Source of the DNA: Zantedeschia hybrid cultivar
Taxonomy: Eukaryota; Streptophyta; Magnoliopsida; Alismatales; Araceae
Length of the DNA stretch: 64,000 nucleotides
Direction: 5' to 3'
NCBI GenBank assembly: GCA_030544215.1
Contig: JARZZO010000004.1
Span: 16,542,501-16,606,500 of the forward strand
The notes beneath the pieces are model-generated. The model was not told the DNA's origin. It saw only the letters and a program-made list of their open reading frames with translations, and did no database searches. The position numbers and the translations under genes are program-made. Numbering within the stretch: position 1 is the first letter of the stretch; every line of letters begins with the position of its first letter. Of the stretch, positions 35,601 to 47,337 are shown piece by piece.

Positions 35601-37601
35601 GAAATATGTGATCACAAGAAGGAATGCATTGATCATATCTAAAATTCCGGCCGAAACGGAAAGGATAATAGGGTTCTAAATGAACTACAGATCTCTTTCG
35701 GTATACCAAGACACTAGGTCTGATGGATAAAAGCCATGATCTAATTTGACTATCCAATGCAGATTTCTTCAGCAGTTACTTGGTCTGAGAATGGGTGAAC
35801 TCAATAGGATTACCCTCAGCAAACACTTTGAAGGAGCTCACTGGAGGACGAGAATTTGCAGTATGTTTCAAAAAACGTAAGTCCCCTTCAGTTTTTCGCT
35901 TGGTGTCAGTCAAGATACAGTGAATTTCATAAAGTTGCTTCTGGGTATCCTCTCCATCAACACTGGCATATTCAATCATGCGTGGAAATGTGCGAGGGGA
36001 AGTTAGGCTCTTCGGGGCAGACTCTGAAAAAATAGAAGCCACCCAGGCATTGAAGAAATGAATGGGATCTACAACATTAAATTCTCGTGGTTTTTCCTGC
36101 TCAACCACCTGACCAAGAGTCTTGAAAATCAGACACAAAGTAACTGGGGCCAGAGATAGCTTAATCCCTTAGGCTAGTTCACAAGCTCCATAAAGGGTCT
36201 CGGGACGAATCACCCCCTCATCCCCTCGTGGAAAAGCAAAATTCGAAAGCCAGTAGGCCAGATATGCTGCCAGATGGGTATTCCTATCTAAGCCTAAGGG
36301 ATTCGCATCTTTCTTGTGTTCCTAAAAGATAATGTCAGGATATCCCTTTCGGTGCCTGGCTGTCTGCCCCATGAAGATTGGAGTTTCACCAGCCCCAGGA
36401 AAGTCTGTATATCGAATGTCAACATTATGAAAGAAACGGAGCCAGACAACTCCGCGGACTCGTGTCCTCTCTCTGCGGGATCTCTTTTTCAGAGACTCTT
36501 CACCGAAAGCCAGAATCATGTAAGCCTTGAGGAGGAATCTGTAAGATCTCCAGGTTGCATAACGACCCTTGCCATCTGTTCTGTCCTTAACAATGTCGGG
36601 ATCGCATATTTCTTCGTAAGGCTCTCCGTCAATGGGCAAGCCAGAAAGCTGATGTAAAATCCATAAATCCAAAGATGTCTCTCTTTCCGGAGTGTAAAAG
36701 GTGTTGAACTCCTTCATGAATACTTCAATCATGCCACAACAAAGGCCTTTAAAGATTTGGTATCGGAATCGAGCTGCATACACACTACCGAGAAGATCCA
36801 CTCGGCTCAGTAAATCATGGTAATGTTCCAGGACATAATCAGTATATTCTACAAAATACTCTCTGAAATTGTGGCCGGATTTAAGTTTCAAGTCACCGAA
36901 CTAGCCCATTGCTGCCTTCAATCTAAACCTCATGGCCAAGCAGTCAAAAATTAATGTCTCTTCTCTGAAGCCCCATTTACATGGAGGAAGAAACAGCCCA
37001 TGCCGCCTCTGCTTCGAGTCTGGGATACCTCTATCATATCCCCACTTGACAGGAATAAATGAAGGTGATCGGATCAGAGTACCATCTTGAGGATGCATGA
37101 TATTAGTCCCACTGGGCATGAGCATGTCTCTAGCATAACCCGGTTTGAGCAAAGAGTCGCCACGTGTTACAGTTCCCCTCAGGTTGTCTCGAAATTTCAA
37201 AATGGCATCCTCAGCATAAAAAGCCCTCCTTTCGGAACGCACTCCATTGACCTTGAAGTCAAGCAAGAATTGTACAAATACTGATCACTGGGAAAGTGAG
37301 CTAGATAATCTTTGCCCCGTCTATATTTATAGAATCCTTCCGAAAAGACAAGTCTGCTCTCATCAACCTTGCCATTTGATTCATCGGCAAAGGGATGGTC
37401 CAAGTCAGCAACCTCAAAAAATTGCAGTAGTTCACTGTCCTCATCTATGCCTGCTGCAGGTGTCAAGTAAAAGGGACTTATCACAGCCCCACTCTCCTCA
37501 GCCATTGTAGGAGTCTATTCAGAAGACCCTGTCGGAGAAACTGGCACATCTTCGGAGACAGCCTCGGGCATCACAGCTTTGTCTTTCCTCCGAGAAGTCA
37601 T
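32665..37601 (-). pseudogene. Antisense plant mobile domain (PMD) gene inside the Tat element
   Basis: The likely start codon is at 37601-37599 (MTSRRKDK). PMD marks on the minus strand include LHQLSGLPIDGEPYEEICD, HLAAYLAYWLSNFAFPRG, IRPETLYGACELA and IKLSLAPVTLCLIF over 36900-36050. A WWDYFHRF segment follows near 35560. The middle part (35449-34679) is unrecognised. The last part is a Ser/Thr/Pro-rich stretch (33816-33031) and a coiled coil (33024-32665) with heptad-like LVKNIQRLENELAAAKAEL. Short GT-AG introns are visible (see 33807-34740). In-frame stops occur near 37525, 36902, 36320, 36167 and 34623, so this copy is not functional. PMD genes captured by transposons, and antisense ORFs in Tat elements, are both known. 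The protein's role in the element is unknown. Confidence 0.82.
33807..34740 (-). other. Four short GT-AG introns in the antisense PMD gene
   Basis: Introns read on the minus strand: 34740-34649 (92 nt, donor GTAAGTATATG, acceptor TTTCTGTAG); 34351-34273 (79 nt, donor GTATGC, acceptor TTTATAG); 34014-33945 (70 nt, donor GTAACC, acceptor CTTATAG); 33879-33807 (73 nt, donor GTAATT, acceptor ATATCAG). The first three join flanking frames correctly. The fourth has good borders but joins out of frame in this copy. Confidence 0.7.
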
Positions 37602-38665
37602 TATACTGAAAAAGAAGAGACAACAAGTCAAAATCAAATGCAAAAAGCCCTTATCGAAAAGGAAAATTCTGTCGAAATTTCGGCAGCATCTCCCCTTAAC
37701 GGAGGGTTGTTAAAATTTTATTGAGAACCATCCGGGACAGACCGAGATGCTCCGATAAGAAGAAGATCCATGTCAAAGACATAGGAGTGTAGAAATGGCA
37801 TTCCAGTGACCCAATTCCCAAGAGCCGAGCTACAACCGGGACTAGGCACTGAAGCCGCAGCCTTAGGGATTGCTCCCATGGGAACTGCTAGGGTCAAACA
37901 GCGGGTACGCTGAAGAAGAGCCATCCGACCTGCAGTGCTACAGTGATGAGTCTGCGCCTACTGTAGATCGAAGGGTCCAAAGTCGATTTTCTGCAAAAAA
38001 GAAGACAAAGAAAAAATGTTAGAGCATCAAACGAGATAGGAGAGACCCTCTTCACTCTCCCCTGCCCAAATCCATGGTGGACAACAACCCTTAATCAATC
38101 CCACCAGCCAAAATCAGAAAAAAGGCTCCACTTTTCACCTTCAACCCACAAACCAAACACTGGCGAAGAAGCTGAATGGTGATCTGGGTTTGCCACCAAC
38201 TGTGTTTGTTGGACCAGTCTCCCCTTTGCACACCAACAGGCCGAGTAGACGAAGCCCGCAAGCGCAACCAGTGAAGGCCTCCCCTGCAACGGCGGCGGTG
38301 CCCCCTGAAGACCTCTGTAACACCTGTTGCCAAGGAAGAAAAAGAAGAAGAGAATTTGGTCTACGAGTTGTACCCTGACCGCCCCAAGCCTTGCGGCTCA
38401 TGCGCCCTCAGGGGCGGCAGCAAATCTTGCCGGTAGCTGCCGCGGCGGTGGCACCCCCCGAAGATCCTTGTAGCTTCGGTCACAGGCAAGAACGAAGAGG
38501 AGGAAGAGCTCGATGGCGGCGAGCTGTGGCGGCAACGGCTTGGTCCCACGGCTGCAGCGTCTTTGTCCACCGGCGATGGCAAAAGGAAGAAGGAGAAGAG
38601 TCGGGTGAGGCTCGGAATCCCCTAGCAGAAAAGCAAAAAGCAAGGAGAAAGGTCCGCCCCCTTCC
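37602..38665 (-). other. 5' leader of the antisense gene
   Basis: This lies between the antisense TATA box and the likely start codon. It is CT/GC-rich with overlapping meaningless frames on both strands, and contains one GAGTCTGCGC copy on the + strand at 37948-37957. A further intron in the leader is possible but I could not place it. Confidence 0.4.
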
Positions 38666-38674
38666 CTTTTTATA
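38666..38674 (-). promoter_or_regulatory. TATA box of the antisense gene
   Basis: Read on the minus strand, TATAAAAAG follows CCGACCCGGTCGGT, itself a 7-bp inverted repeat, and precedes a GC-rich leader. It lies about 1.07 kb before the ATG at 37601, with the motif array 38733-39060 just upstream. The layout argues for an independent antisense promoter. Confidence 0.55.
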
Positions 38675-38732
38675 ACCGACCGGGTCGGTTTTGAAGCCCT
38701 GGCCGGTCCAACGTCCGAACCGGACCGAACCG

Positions 38733-39060
38733 GCGCAGACTCAAGGGCATATGCCCTCCTCTTTCAAACTCTACATACACGGGCCGGTTCGAAGCCAAAT
38801 TTGAACCGGACCGGTGCAGACTCGAGGGGATTTGTCCCCTTCTCTCAAACTCAATATATATGGCCAGACTTGGAGCCAAATTGAAGCCCGAACCAGCGCA
38901 GACTCAAAGGGCATTTGCCTTTCTCTTTCAAACTCAAGATATGTGGTCCGGTTTAAGGCCCAAATTGAACCTAGACTGGCACAGACTCAAGGGGCCATGT
39001 CTCTTCTTTCAAACTCCATGAATCCCAGCCGGTTTTAGAGTCCAAGATCGGCGCAGACTC
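38733..39060 (-). repeat. Five GAGTCTGCGC motifs at about 82-bp steps upstream of the antisense TATA box
   Basis: On the + strand GCGCAGACTC is at 38733, 38896 and 39051, with one-base variants GTGCAGACTC at 38814 and GCACAGACTC at 38979. Steps are 81, 82, 83 and 72 bp. Each lies in a diverged tandem unit with GGCCGGTT..GAACCGG and TCTTTCAAACTC. All have the same orientation relative to the antisense gene. Confidence 0.88.
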
Positions 39061-39318
39061 AAAAGGGTCATGTTGCCAAACAAGTTATGGTTATCCGAAA
39101 ACTCAAGACCCGATCCGAGTTGGTCGCGGAAACAAATTCAAGAAAGAATCCTAGTGATTGCAACAGTCCCAATCAAACAAATCCTCAATAGGTGAATGAA
39201 GATCTGTAAGTGGGGTTGGTTTTGAACCGTAAGCCGCTTAAATGGGATAAGTACGTGACAATGGGCCACACATACAACTCACTTCACCGCCTCCGGTCTC
39301 CGTGCGTGAGCCGCATGC

Positions 39319-39330
39319 GTGGGGGGCATT
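39319..39330 (+). other. Polypurine tract of the Tat element
   Basis: GTGGGGGGCATT lies immediately before the 3' LTR start TGTTGTCACC. This is the position and base composition of the primer for plus-strand DNA synthesis. Confidence 0.75.
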
Positions 39331-42300
39331 TGTTGTCACCAAAAAAATAAATAAGAAGAAGAGCCTAAAGATCAATCAAGAAGGCCCAAATCAAAGAGAA
39401 TTGAAGGGAAGAACCGAGCCCATTAATTCAAGCAAGAAAGGTCCGCTAATTTTCAAAGAAGGCCCAAGTGAAGAAGAGTTAATGGACAGCAGTCATGCCC
39501 ATTTTTGTAAGCCCAAAGAAGTCAAAAAAGGGTTACTTTCAGCTTAAATGATGAAGAAATCCAAAGGGGCAGGTCCGGACCCATTATCTCAAGTAAAAGA
39601 AGCCCAATAGGGCCAATTTGGGCCCAAAAAGTAAAGGCCAAAGCCCAATTTCGTGGCAGCCTCTAAAGGGCTCCAAATGGTCCTCCTATGGCCTATTCTT
39701 ACCCCTTTGGCCTATGTTCAAATCTGCCCAAAAGAGGATAAGAAGAAAAAGGAAGTGGTCCCCCCTTAAGATTCTTCTAGAGGAGGGTAAGTGAAAAGCA
39801 AAAGGAAAGTCAATCATGATTCTCCAAATGTTGTGGTCTTATTGGAGGGCTCTTAAGAGTGGTTTCTTATCCCTAATTCAAGGCTAATGGATGCCTAATT
39901 TACCTCTCAAAAGTAACCTAACTTTATCTATAAAGGAACCACCATCTTCTCCAAGAAAGAGTTGGAGACAAAACTCCCAAGAAAGAGAAAAGAGAAGAAG
40001 AAAAGAGAGAGGCCAGGAGGAGCACGTCTCCCTCCTCCATTCCCCTCCATCTCCTGCATCCCAAGAGAGAAAAAAGAAGGAAAAAAGAAGAGAAAAAGAA
40101 AGGAAGAGTGTTAGAGAAGAAGAGAGCAAGATTGTGGGCTTCAAAAGCCATTCTCCTTTCTCATCCCCTCTCCAAGGTAGAGTGGGGGTGAAGAATGGGT
40201 TTATTTCTGTCTGTTTGCTTTCTGTTTTTCTTTCAGTTTGATATTCATAGAAACTTCTATCTCCCCCTTGATGTTCATCTATGGTGATTGAAAGCAATGA
40301 AATGCAATGTTCAAATTTTCTGAGTATGTTTTGTGAGTCTGCTGGTTATCTTACTTTTATGCTATTTTTTCCTTCATAAGAAATATGTTTCTTGTGTGGA
40401 GATGGTAGAGGGGTCTTTCTAGTTTATAGAAATGGTCTCCTCAAACCTTGAAACCCTCTAAATATGGAGCAATGGTCCGAAATGTGTTTTGCTGTCTTAA
40501 TTTTCTGAACATTGTTTTTTCTGGTTTTGTCTTTGATTTTTTGGTTTTTTCAAGGTGGCTTGGCCTTCCATGACCCTTAGGAACACATCCCCTCTATGGA
40601 TGATGCTCCCCTGAGACCAAACACCAAGAGAAATCCCTTAAGTTTCATATATATTAAAGTTTGAGTTTCTGTTTTCATGTTGGAACCGAATGGGGTTTGT
40701 TTGGATTTTTTCCTTTAATGGCTAAGGGTTTAGGCTTTAGAGGTTCTTAAGGAGGTTCCCTCATTAGTTGGGGGTGAGCTTCTTTGAGTATAAACCCTCT
40801 AACATGGAGCCAAGAAAGAGAGATCTATAGAAAAGATAAAAAATATACCTAAGTTTCTCATATGTTCATATTCAAGTTTTTCATGATATTTTCCTAAAGA
40901 AATGCATCTAAAATATATTTTAAATAAAGATTTTACGTTTTATATCTTTTATACTTTATTTTCCATCATTTGGGTTAGGTTTAAACCCATTTTTCCTCAA
41001 AAATCCGGATTTCAGGTAAGTCTGCGCCTATGTAGTGCTACAATGTTCGAGTCTGCGGCACTGTTCATGAGTCTGCGCCTCCATGCGCAGACTCAGCACT
41101 AGTTGCAGTTTTTTGAGTCTGCGCCTCTTTTAACTTGATTTTTGGGTTTGAGGTGATTCTTTGATCTTTCCCCAAGTTGTCCAAAGGTTCCTTGGACCTA
41201 GGGTTGTCCTTTTGAGGCCCAATGAAGGTCCTAAATGGCTTGGACTTTGGTTTGTTAAGTTTTTAATGTTTCAATCCGAAATTTTGCCATATGTTTTAAG
41301 ATTTTAAGTTTCTTCTGATGTTTCTCAAGGATGTCCCGATCTAAGGGTGCCAACAATCCAATGTTGGGTAACCCATCAAGGGCCCTCATACAAAAAGCAT
41401 CATTCTTGTGTTCCCATTTCTACGGGTTTGTTTAGATGATATGTCCCAAAAGTCCCGATGAGTTGGTGGAGTTCCTTGCTCCCCAAATGTAGAAATGGAA
41501 TGGGTGATTCCCTGTGGATAACCCTTACATTTCGAAGGCATTAAGGGCACCCTTTGGGTGAGTGGTTGGATGCTCGGCACGCCCCCCTTTGTAGCCACCT
41601 CCATGGTTCATGGCTACATGTGATCTTCTAGGGAAATTGGTGGAGTTCCTTGTTCCCAAAATGTAGAGATGCTTTGGATTATCCCTTGTGGATTTTTCTT
41701 ACATCTTGAAGGCATTAAGGGTACCCTTTGGTTGAGTGGTTGGATGCTCGGCACGCTCCCCTTTACAGCCATCCCTATGGTCCATTAGCCATTACATTTC
41801 CCTTTAAGGGAGTTGGTCCTTCGGGTCCCTTCATGCCATGATCTTTCATGAAGATCTTAAACCTTTGTTAGGTTTTCTTAATGAAAGGTTGAAATTCAAC
41901 TTGGAATCATTATATCAAGCATTCTCAATGCTTTATAAAGTGATCCAAGAAGAATGGGATAAACATGAAGAAATCATGTCATTTGAAGAAATCCACATAA
42001 GGACCATTCCTTGAAAAGGCTCTATGTAGCCATGCTTAACTTCTGAGATTTCTCAGTATTGTCTTCTCTAAATTTGTGGTGATTCTTGAATCACTTCAAG
42101 TTTAAAGAGATATAAAACTGAATTGTGCTCAGATTTTGAGTCTGCGCACCTATAATCATGAAAATTCGATTGGGAATGGGATACAACTTGTTTTCTTCGA
42201 CTCCAAATTTCATATTCTAACTTTAATGGTTGAAACTAACCCCTTGATGGATTTAATTGCAGCTTGAACTGTGCAGGAAACTCAAAAAATCAATTTTCAG

Positions 42301-44536
42301 ACTTGAGTCTGCGTCACTGTTATGAGTCTGCGCACCTGCCCTGAGCTCTAATCATAAGAAGTTGAGTCTGCGCACCTTCCCTGAGCTCTAATCATAAGAA
42401 AGGTTGTTTAAATAACTCAAATATCAAGTCAAATCTTTGATAAAAATTATGCTTCATGGCACACAAATCAAGATTAATAAACTGTTTTTTCAAAATAACT
42501 CTCGAATCTGCACACTTTTCCATGGACTCATTTCAAATAAAAAATCGAATAAACAAAAATTCAAATTGCACAAATCACTTGCAATCATATATCAAACACT
42601 TCATTTCATTTAAAATAAACATCCATTTACAAAAAGAATCCAAATCTCCTCAAATAAATAAAAAATTACAAGTTCAGTTGAGTCTGCGCATCTCCTACGC
42701 AGACTCACACCTATTTTTCTTGTCTCCTTGATCTTTAAAGCTCTCTAGCACTTTGAAAGTCTTGGAATTCTCCTCAACCTCAGGAGATTTCATCTTTTCA
42801 AGAATCTTGCTCAAAATCCTCTTTAAACTTGAGCCTGCGCATCATTCTCAAGGCCAAAACCTCATGTTTTGGCCCCTAAATCATGCCCGCAGCTCCAAAT
42901 ATGTAAATCATCACCAAACAAAACATAAAATCAAGTTATCCCACCAAAAATCCAATAAAACAACTCATAAACAGGAAATTCACAGTTTAGACTTGAGTCT
43001 ACTTATCCTGGCGCAGATTCAGCCCTGAAATTCACAAAAAATAAAAAATCAACTTCCCGACCACTTCAACATGATCTAAAACTCTCTAAAAATCAGATTT
43101 ATTCTTATCTATCAGGAAATCAAATAAAAACATCAAGTTGTGCTTAAAAAAATGTTAAAAACCTTTGAAAACGAATTGGTGACAAATGAGTCAGCGTTAC
43201 CTTGCGCAGACTTAACCCTGATTTTCCAAAATTGGTCTTTTTGACCTTAAATTTTCTCCAAATTAATCCTAAAAAATTACATAAAAACTTTATACTTTAG
43301 TTAAGTCAAAAATATAAATTAATGTTTAAAATTCCTTTTACAAAAAATATAAAAAATGTTTAAACACGTTGATAAGAAATGAGTCTGTGCCCTATAGCGC
43401 AGATTCAACCCTAAATTCTCAAAATCTGGTATTTTGGCCATTAAATTCTCATCAAATCAAATCAAAATCTTAAGAATAAACCCTATATTTTCCACAAATC
43501 AAAACCCAAACAAAAATGCTAACTTTCTTCTTGAAATTACACAAAAAATGTAAAAAAATAGGCTTGTGACAAATGAGTCTGCGATTCCCTGCGCAGACTC
43601 AACCCCCAATTGTTAAAATCCAAATTTTCAACCTTAATTCTTTTAAAATTAAATAAAAAACCCTAAGATATGAATAAAATACTTTCTATAAATAAAAAAA
43701 TGAAATAAAACTCATTTTTCTCCTTTGTAAAAGATAAAAAATACCTAAAAGAAGCCTCATTTCAATTAACTTTGTAAGCTTGCTCATTTTCTAAAAACCT
43801 ACAAATTGAAAACAAAAAAGGATAAGTATTTGAAGCATCTTTCAGTCAAATCAAATAAGAAAACATAAAAAACGCTTTTCCATACCTTGCAAATGAAATG
43901 TAAAATCTCTTTACTTCAAATTTGAGAAAACATAATAAGAAATGTTTATTGGACGTCCTTGATAAAAAATGTCATTCACTTCAATCAAAATGCCATAAAA
44001 AAGACTTCCATTCCTCTCACAAATCAAAAATCAAAATAAATACAAGCATTCTCATTGGTAACAAATGAGTCTGCGCATTCTTGCGCAGACTCAACTTCAT
44101 GTTCACTTCCAAACATAAAAATTCAAACAAATCTTCAATGCATCTACATAAATCAATAAAAAAAGACTAAAAAATATCTCTCATCATCATACATCAATAA
44201 AAATTAAGGAATCAAGTCTCGCGCAGACTCAACTCTAAACTAAAAAATGAGCTTTTTTTTTCAAATAAAAAATGAAATTTATTCATTTTTCTAATGCAAT
44301 CTTATTTATCTTATTTATATCATTTTAAAGGGTGTTATTCTAATCTTCCGACGATTAATCAAAGGTTTTCCTCTTAGGAGGATGTAATTAACGCTATTCT
44401 ATTTATGGGTAGCGGGATCTGGTTGAAAAACTACGCAATCATCTGATTGAGTCAGGTAAAGTGCACAAATAACAAATCTAAATCTAAAATCAAAAAAATC
44501 AAGATCAAGTGCATTTTTCCTAAAAAATGTACGACA
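39331..44536 (+). repeat. 3' LTR of the Tat element (5,206 bp)
   Basis: It matches 14934-20210 end to end and ends GTACGACA before the target duplication CCGCC. It lacks about 174 bp present in the 5' LTR at 17936-18110, and instead has a tandem duplication of about 40 bp (42323-42401), each copy starting TGAGTCTGCGCACC. It keeps about 60 bp near 42735-42800 that the 5' LTR has lost. Confidence 0.93.
41050..44230. repeat. GAGTCTGCGC palindrome array in 3' LTR
   Basis: Facing pairs: 41069-41094 (perfect, 11-bp arms), 42680-42706, 42995-43020, 43188-43213, 43381-43406, 43575-43600 and 44067-44092 (perfect). Four consecutive pairs start 193, 193 and 194 bp apart, the same spacing as in the 5' LTR. 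The last half-site is at 44221-44230. Confidence 0.9.
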
Positions 44537-44541
44537 CCGCC

Positions 44542-45529
44542 CCTGCCTCTTCCATACAGCACAGGGATCAACCCCCAAATCTCCCTCGACCTGCTCGTCT
44601 CCATTACCAGCAACTCTAGCAACAACCCACATGCAGCCCTGTGCACAACAGAGCAGTAGCCGCACCCTTTGCACAACTCAGCTCTACCATCACCAGCCTC
44701 TCTTCCACCATGCCCCTTGCTCAGTGATCCGCCCATGCTTTCCTGCTGCACCTGCCACATGTTTGACAGAACGCCAACAACAGATGTCCACCCCATGGTG
44801 GCACTGGGTCTGTCCTGCAGGAGCTTGGCAAGCTTCCAAATCTTGTCCTGCACGCCTAACCAGTGCACTAGGTGCTAGAGTGCCCCGGAGTGCAACCAAC
44901 TTCTTCGGGCCCACGCAAGTGCACCAACCCCACATGCCTGCCAGCAGGCTGTCCAACCAGAGCTCCGTGTGCTACCAGCCCATGCTCCTGCACATGTGCG
45001 GCTTGCCCCGACGTTGTCCTGCATCAAAAGCATAAACGACATTATAGAACTCAGACTGCCAATTTTGGAAAGTGGCCATAACAGTAATTTTGACACCCAT
45101 ACGTGAAGTTATAGCCATTTTCCTGCAAGTTGCGCATAGAAGAATTCCTAGCATAGGGATGTGATGCGAATTGGAATTTATGCCATTCAAGGGTGACATG
45201 AATTTAAGAGTGGCATCACCAAAGGCTAATACAAGTCTTAGGAACGCATCATACCTTGACTATGTGATTTTGAACCTATTCTCTCTCTCTCTCTCTCTCT
45301 TTGTCTCTGTCTCTCTCTCTCTCTCTGCCAGGGGGAAATGTTGGGGGCCGTCGTTTAAAAAGTCTTGAGGTGGGAGACTTTGTGAAAGCCTTATAAGTTT
45401 ATGCCTTGAGGCATAATTAAGCAATAAGGCTATAGCCTTGTGGCACAATGAAGTGTAAGCGATGCTACTATAGGAAAAAAAATCATAAAACTATCAAAGA
45501 CTTAAAATAATATTAAAATTTCCATATGT
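44542..45529. other. Continuation of Tat target sequence; no recognised gene
   Basis: After the CCGCC duplication the sequence continues the interrupted 14309-14933 region. Several overlapping open frames on both strands at 44400-45200 encode Cys/Pro/Ala-rich sequence without known domains and are most likely chance frames in GC-rich DNA. Confidence 0.45.
45281..45327. repeat. (CT)n microsatellite
   Basis: Nearly pure CT run interrupted by TTGTCTCTGT. Confidence 0.95.
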
Positions 45530-46260
45530 TAATGTGGTAAGCACACTCGAGCATGGACCTGGTTTGATTCGGTTTACATCCACTGCCATCAGAGGACTTT
45601 TGCAGCGACTCAGGCTTTATTGTGGCTTGGCAATGGATTATTTGATGATTGATTTGTATGGGAGCCTTTTGGACATGTGTACGACCTCACTTGTGGCTCA
45701 TTTTGCTCCTTTTTCATTTTCTAGCATTTCTCTACATGTTTTTTGCTAATTATTTGAGGTTAGAGGTATTTTAGTCTTTTATTAATTAGGGTTCATTAAG
45801 GGTTGGGTTGTCTATAAATATTCTTGTAGTCCCCTCTCTTGGAAGCAATGAAGAATTATTGAGAGAAGTGCATTTGCGTATGCATGTGTGGGTTCTTGTA
45901 AAAGGAAAAGGGGGGGGGGGGGGGAGGGTGCGAAGCCCTACCATCGCCGCCCTCTTCCTCATTCCCTGTACCTATCTTCTTCTCCCTCTCTTATTCTATA
46001 TCTTTGCATCTCTATTGTTACCTCTTCTCTCCCTCTCCCTATCTCTCTCTCGTTCCTTGTATATCTCTCTCTCCCCCTATCTCGTTGTCGCCTTTCTACC
46101 TCTTCTTCTTTCTTTTTCTCATCCTGTAGTACCAAGGAGGAAGACGCCAAAAGCCATTGCCCTCGCCAACAGTGTCCACGCCCTCTGGGGCCCCACAAGT
46201 AACACGTGGCAACCCTACCGTGTTTGCCAAGCCCCTCCATCATTGCCTATGCCTTAGCCT
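45530..46260 (+). mobile_element. LTR-like segment with TATA box
   Basis: TCTATAAATATTC (TATA at 45813-45820) is followed by GTAGTCCCCTCTCTTGGAAGCAATGAAG, a layout typical of the R/U5 start of plant LTRs, then a poly-G run and CT-rich sequence. No partner LTR, primer site or coding region was found, and the boundaries are unknown. Confidence 0.35.
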
Positions 46261-46981
46261 GGCACACTCAACTGACGCGTTACGTAGTGCCCTGCTTCAC
46301 GAACCTGCCGACCGCTTGCATTCGCGTGGACTAGGCATCGTCGCTTGTGCCTAGGGCGTTAACTAGCCGACTGGACCACGCAACAACCAATTCGACTTTG
46401 ATAGGACAACCTCGTCGATCAAGCTGGCCCTGGCCTTCATCGTCGCTATGTGGTAGCACCTTCGCATTCGGTTCCTCCTCACCTCGTTATCCGCACTGAA
46501 AGCCATCAGCTGTGTGCGCCACACGTCCCCTAACGGCGGCTTCCCACGCTGCCGCCTCCATGCATCATCTGCTCGTGGATCCAAGCTCGTCTAGGAGTGC
46601 TAGATCTTGAGCATGGGCCATCTTCTTGGCCTAACTTCCTAGGTGTTCGGGCCTAATGGTCTTAAGAATTGATCACCTGTAGTTGTTCATTCACTACCAG
46701 TACATGACTAGTGGACCGCTCGGCCTCACTTCGACTTGCATGTTTTCAGACAATCCGCACAGCGGCATTGCACGTGGGTTCCATTGCCTCGGTATATGTT
46801 TTTCGCTACTCTACGTTAAGGTTAGTGTTCGATAAGCCTTCCTTCACATCTTGCTCCTCTAGTATTTGTTGTCAACTACTGCCGTTTGTGTGATAGGTTA
46901 ATTTAGCCCGTTAAATATTACTTCATTACTGTGAACCCACATGGTCATTCTAATCTGGATATTTGATTGCAGACCTCATAC
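46261..46981. other. Intron sequence without recognisable gene
   Basis: Moderately GC-rich sequence with short frames on both strands and no family motif. It ends in CCTCATAC, the left target duplication of the MITE at 46982. Confidence 0.45.
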
Positions 46982-47142
46982 CATGGTACTAAAAACTGGA
47001 CAAACTGGATTGGAACCGGCTGAACTGGGTTCAGAACCGGTTGAAACAGGCCAAACCAGCCAGAACCAGCCTTGGAACCGGAATCGGGATCGGAACCCGG
47101 CCCCGAGTAGTCTGGTTTTACACCCCGATTTTTGGAACCTTG
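46982..47142. mobile_element. 161-bp hAT-type MITE
   Basis: The left end reads CATGGTACTAAAAACTGG. The right end on the minus strand reads CAAGGTTCCAAAAATCGG; 13 of these 18 positions agree. The flanks are CCTCATAC (46974-46981) and CCTAATAC (47143-47150), an 8-bp duplication with one difference. The inside is rich in GAACCGG. The CAAGGTT-type end is shared with the larger hAT elements in this window. Confidence 0.72.
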
Positions 47143-47337
47143 CCTAATACCCTAGACTATTGGTAGTCCTAACTATCATTATGTCCTGCACTTCCTCACT
47201 GGGAGGGATGGTTTATAGCGTGCATTTCTTGCTATTTCATGATTTCTTCCTAGACATCTTGGTTGTGTATGGTGTTTTGCCATTAGCTTATGCCATTATG
47301 CTGATCTTGAGATGCGCACGTTAGTTACTTCATTTTA

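Larger units (their letters stand above)
14934..44536 (+). mobile_element. 29.6-kb Ty3/gypsy retrotransposon of the Tat lineage
   Basis: The element starts TGTTGTGACC and ends GTACGACA. It is flanked by CCGCC at 14929-14933 and at 44537-44541, a perfect 5-bp target duplication. It has two LTRs of 5,277 and 5,206 bp, an internal region of 19.1 kb, gag-pol on the + strand in order protease, RT, RNase H, second RNase H, integrase, and an antisense gene before the 3' LTR. Dual RNase H and extra ORFs after pol are known marks of Tat-lineage elements (Ogre, Retand, Grande relatives). A by-eye count over the first 290 bp of the LTRs gave about 16 differences, mostly transitions, so the copy is not very recent. 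It is coding-dead. Confidence 0.93.

Noticed and set aside
44400..45200. Several Cys/Pro-rich open frames on both strands
   Set aside because: They overlap in opposite directions in GC-rich DNA and show no family motif.
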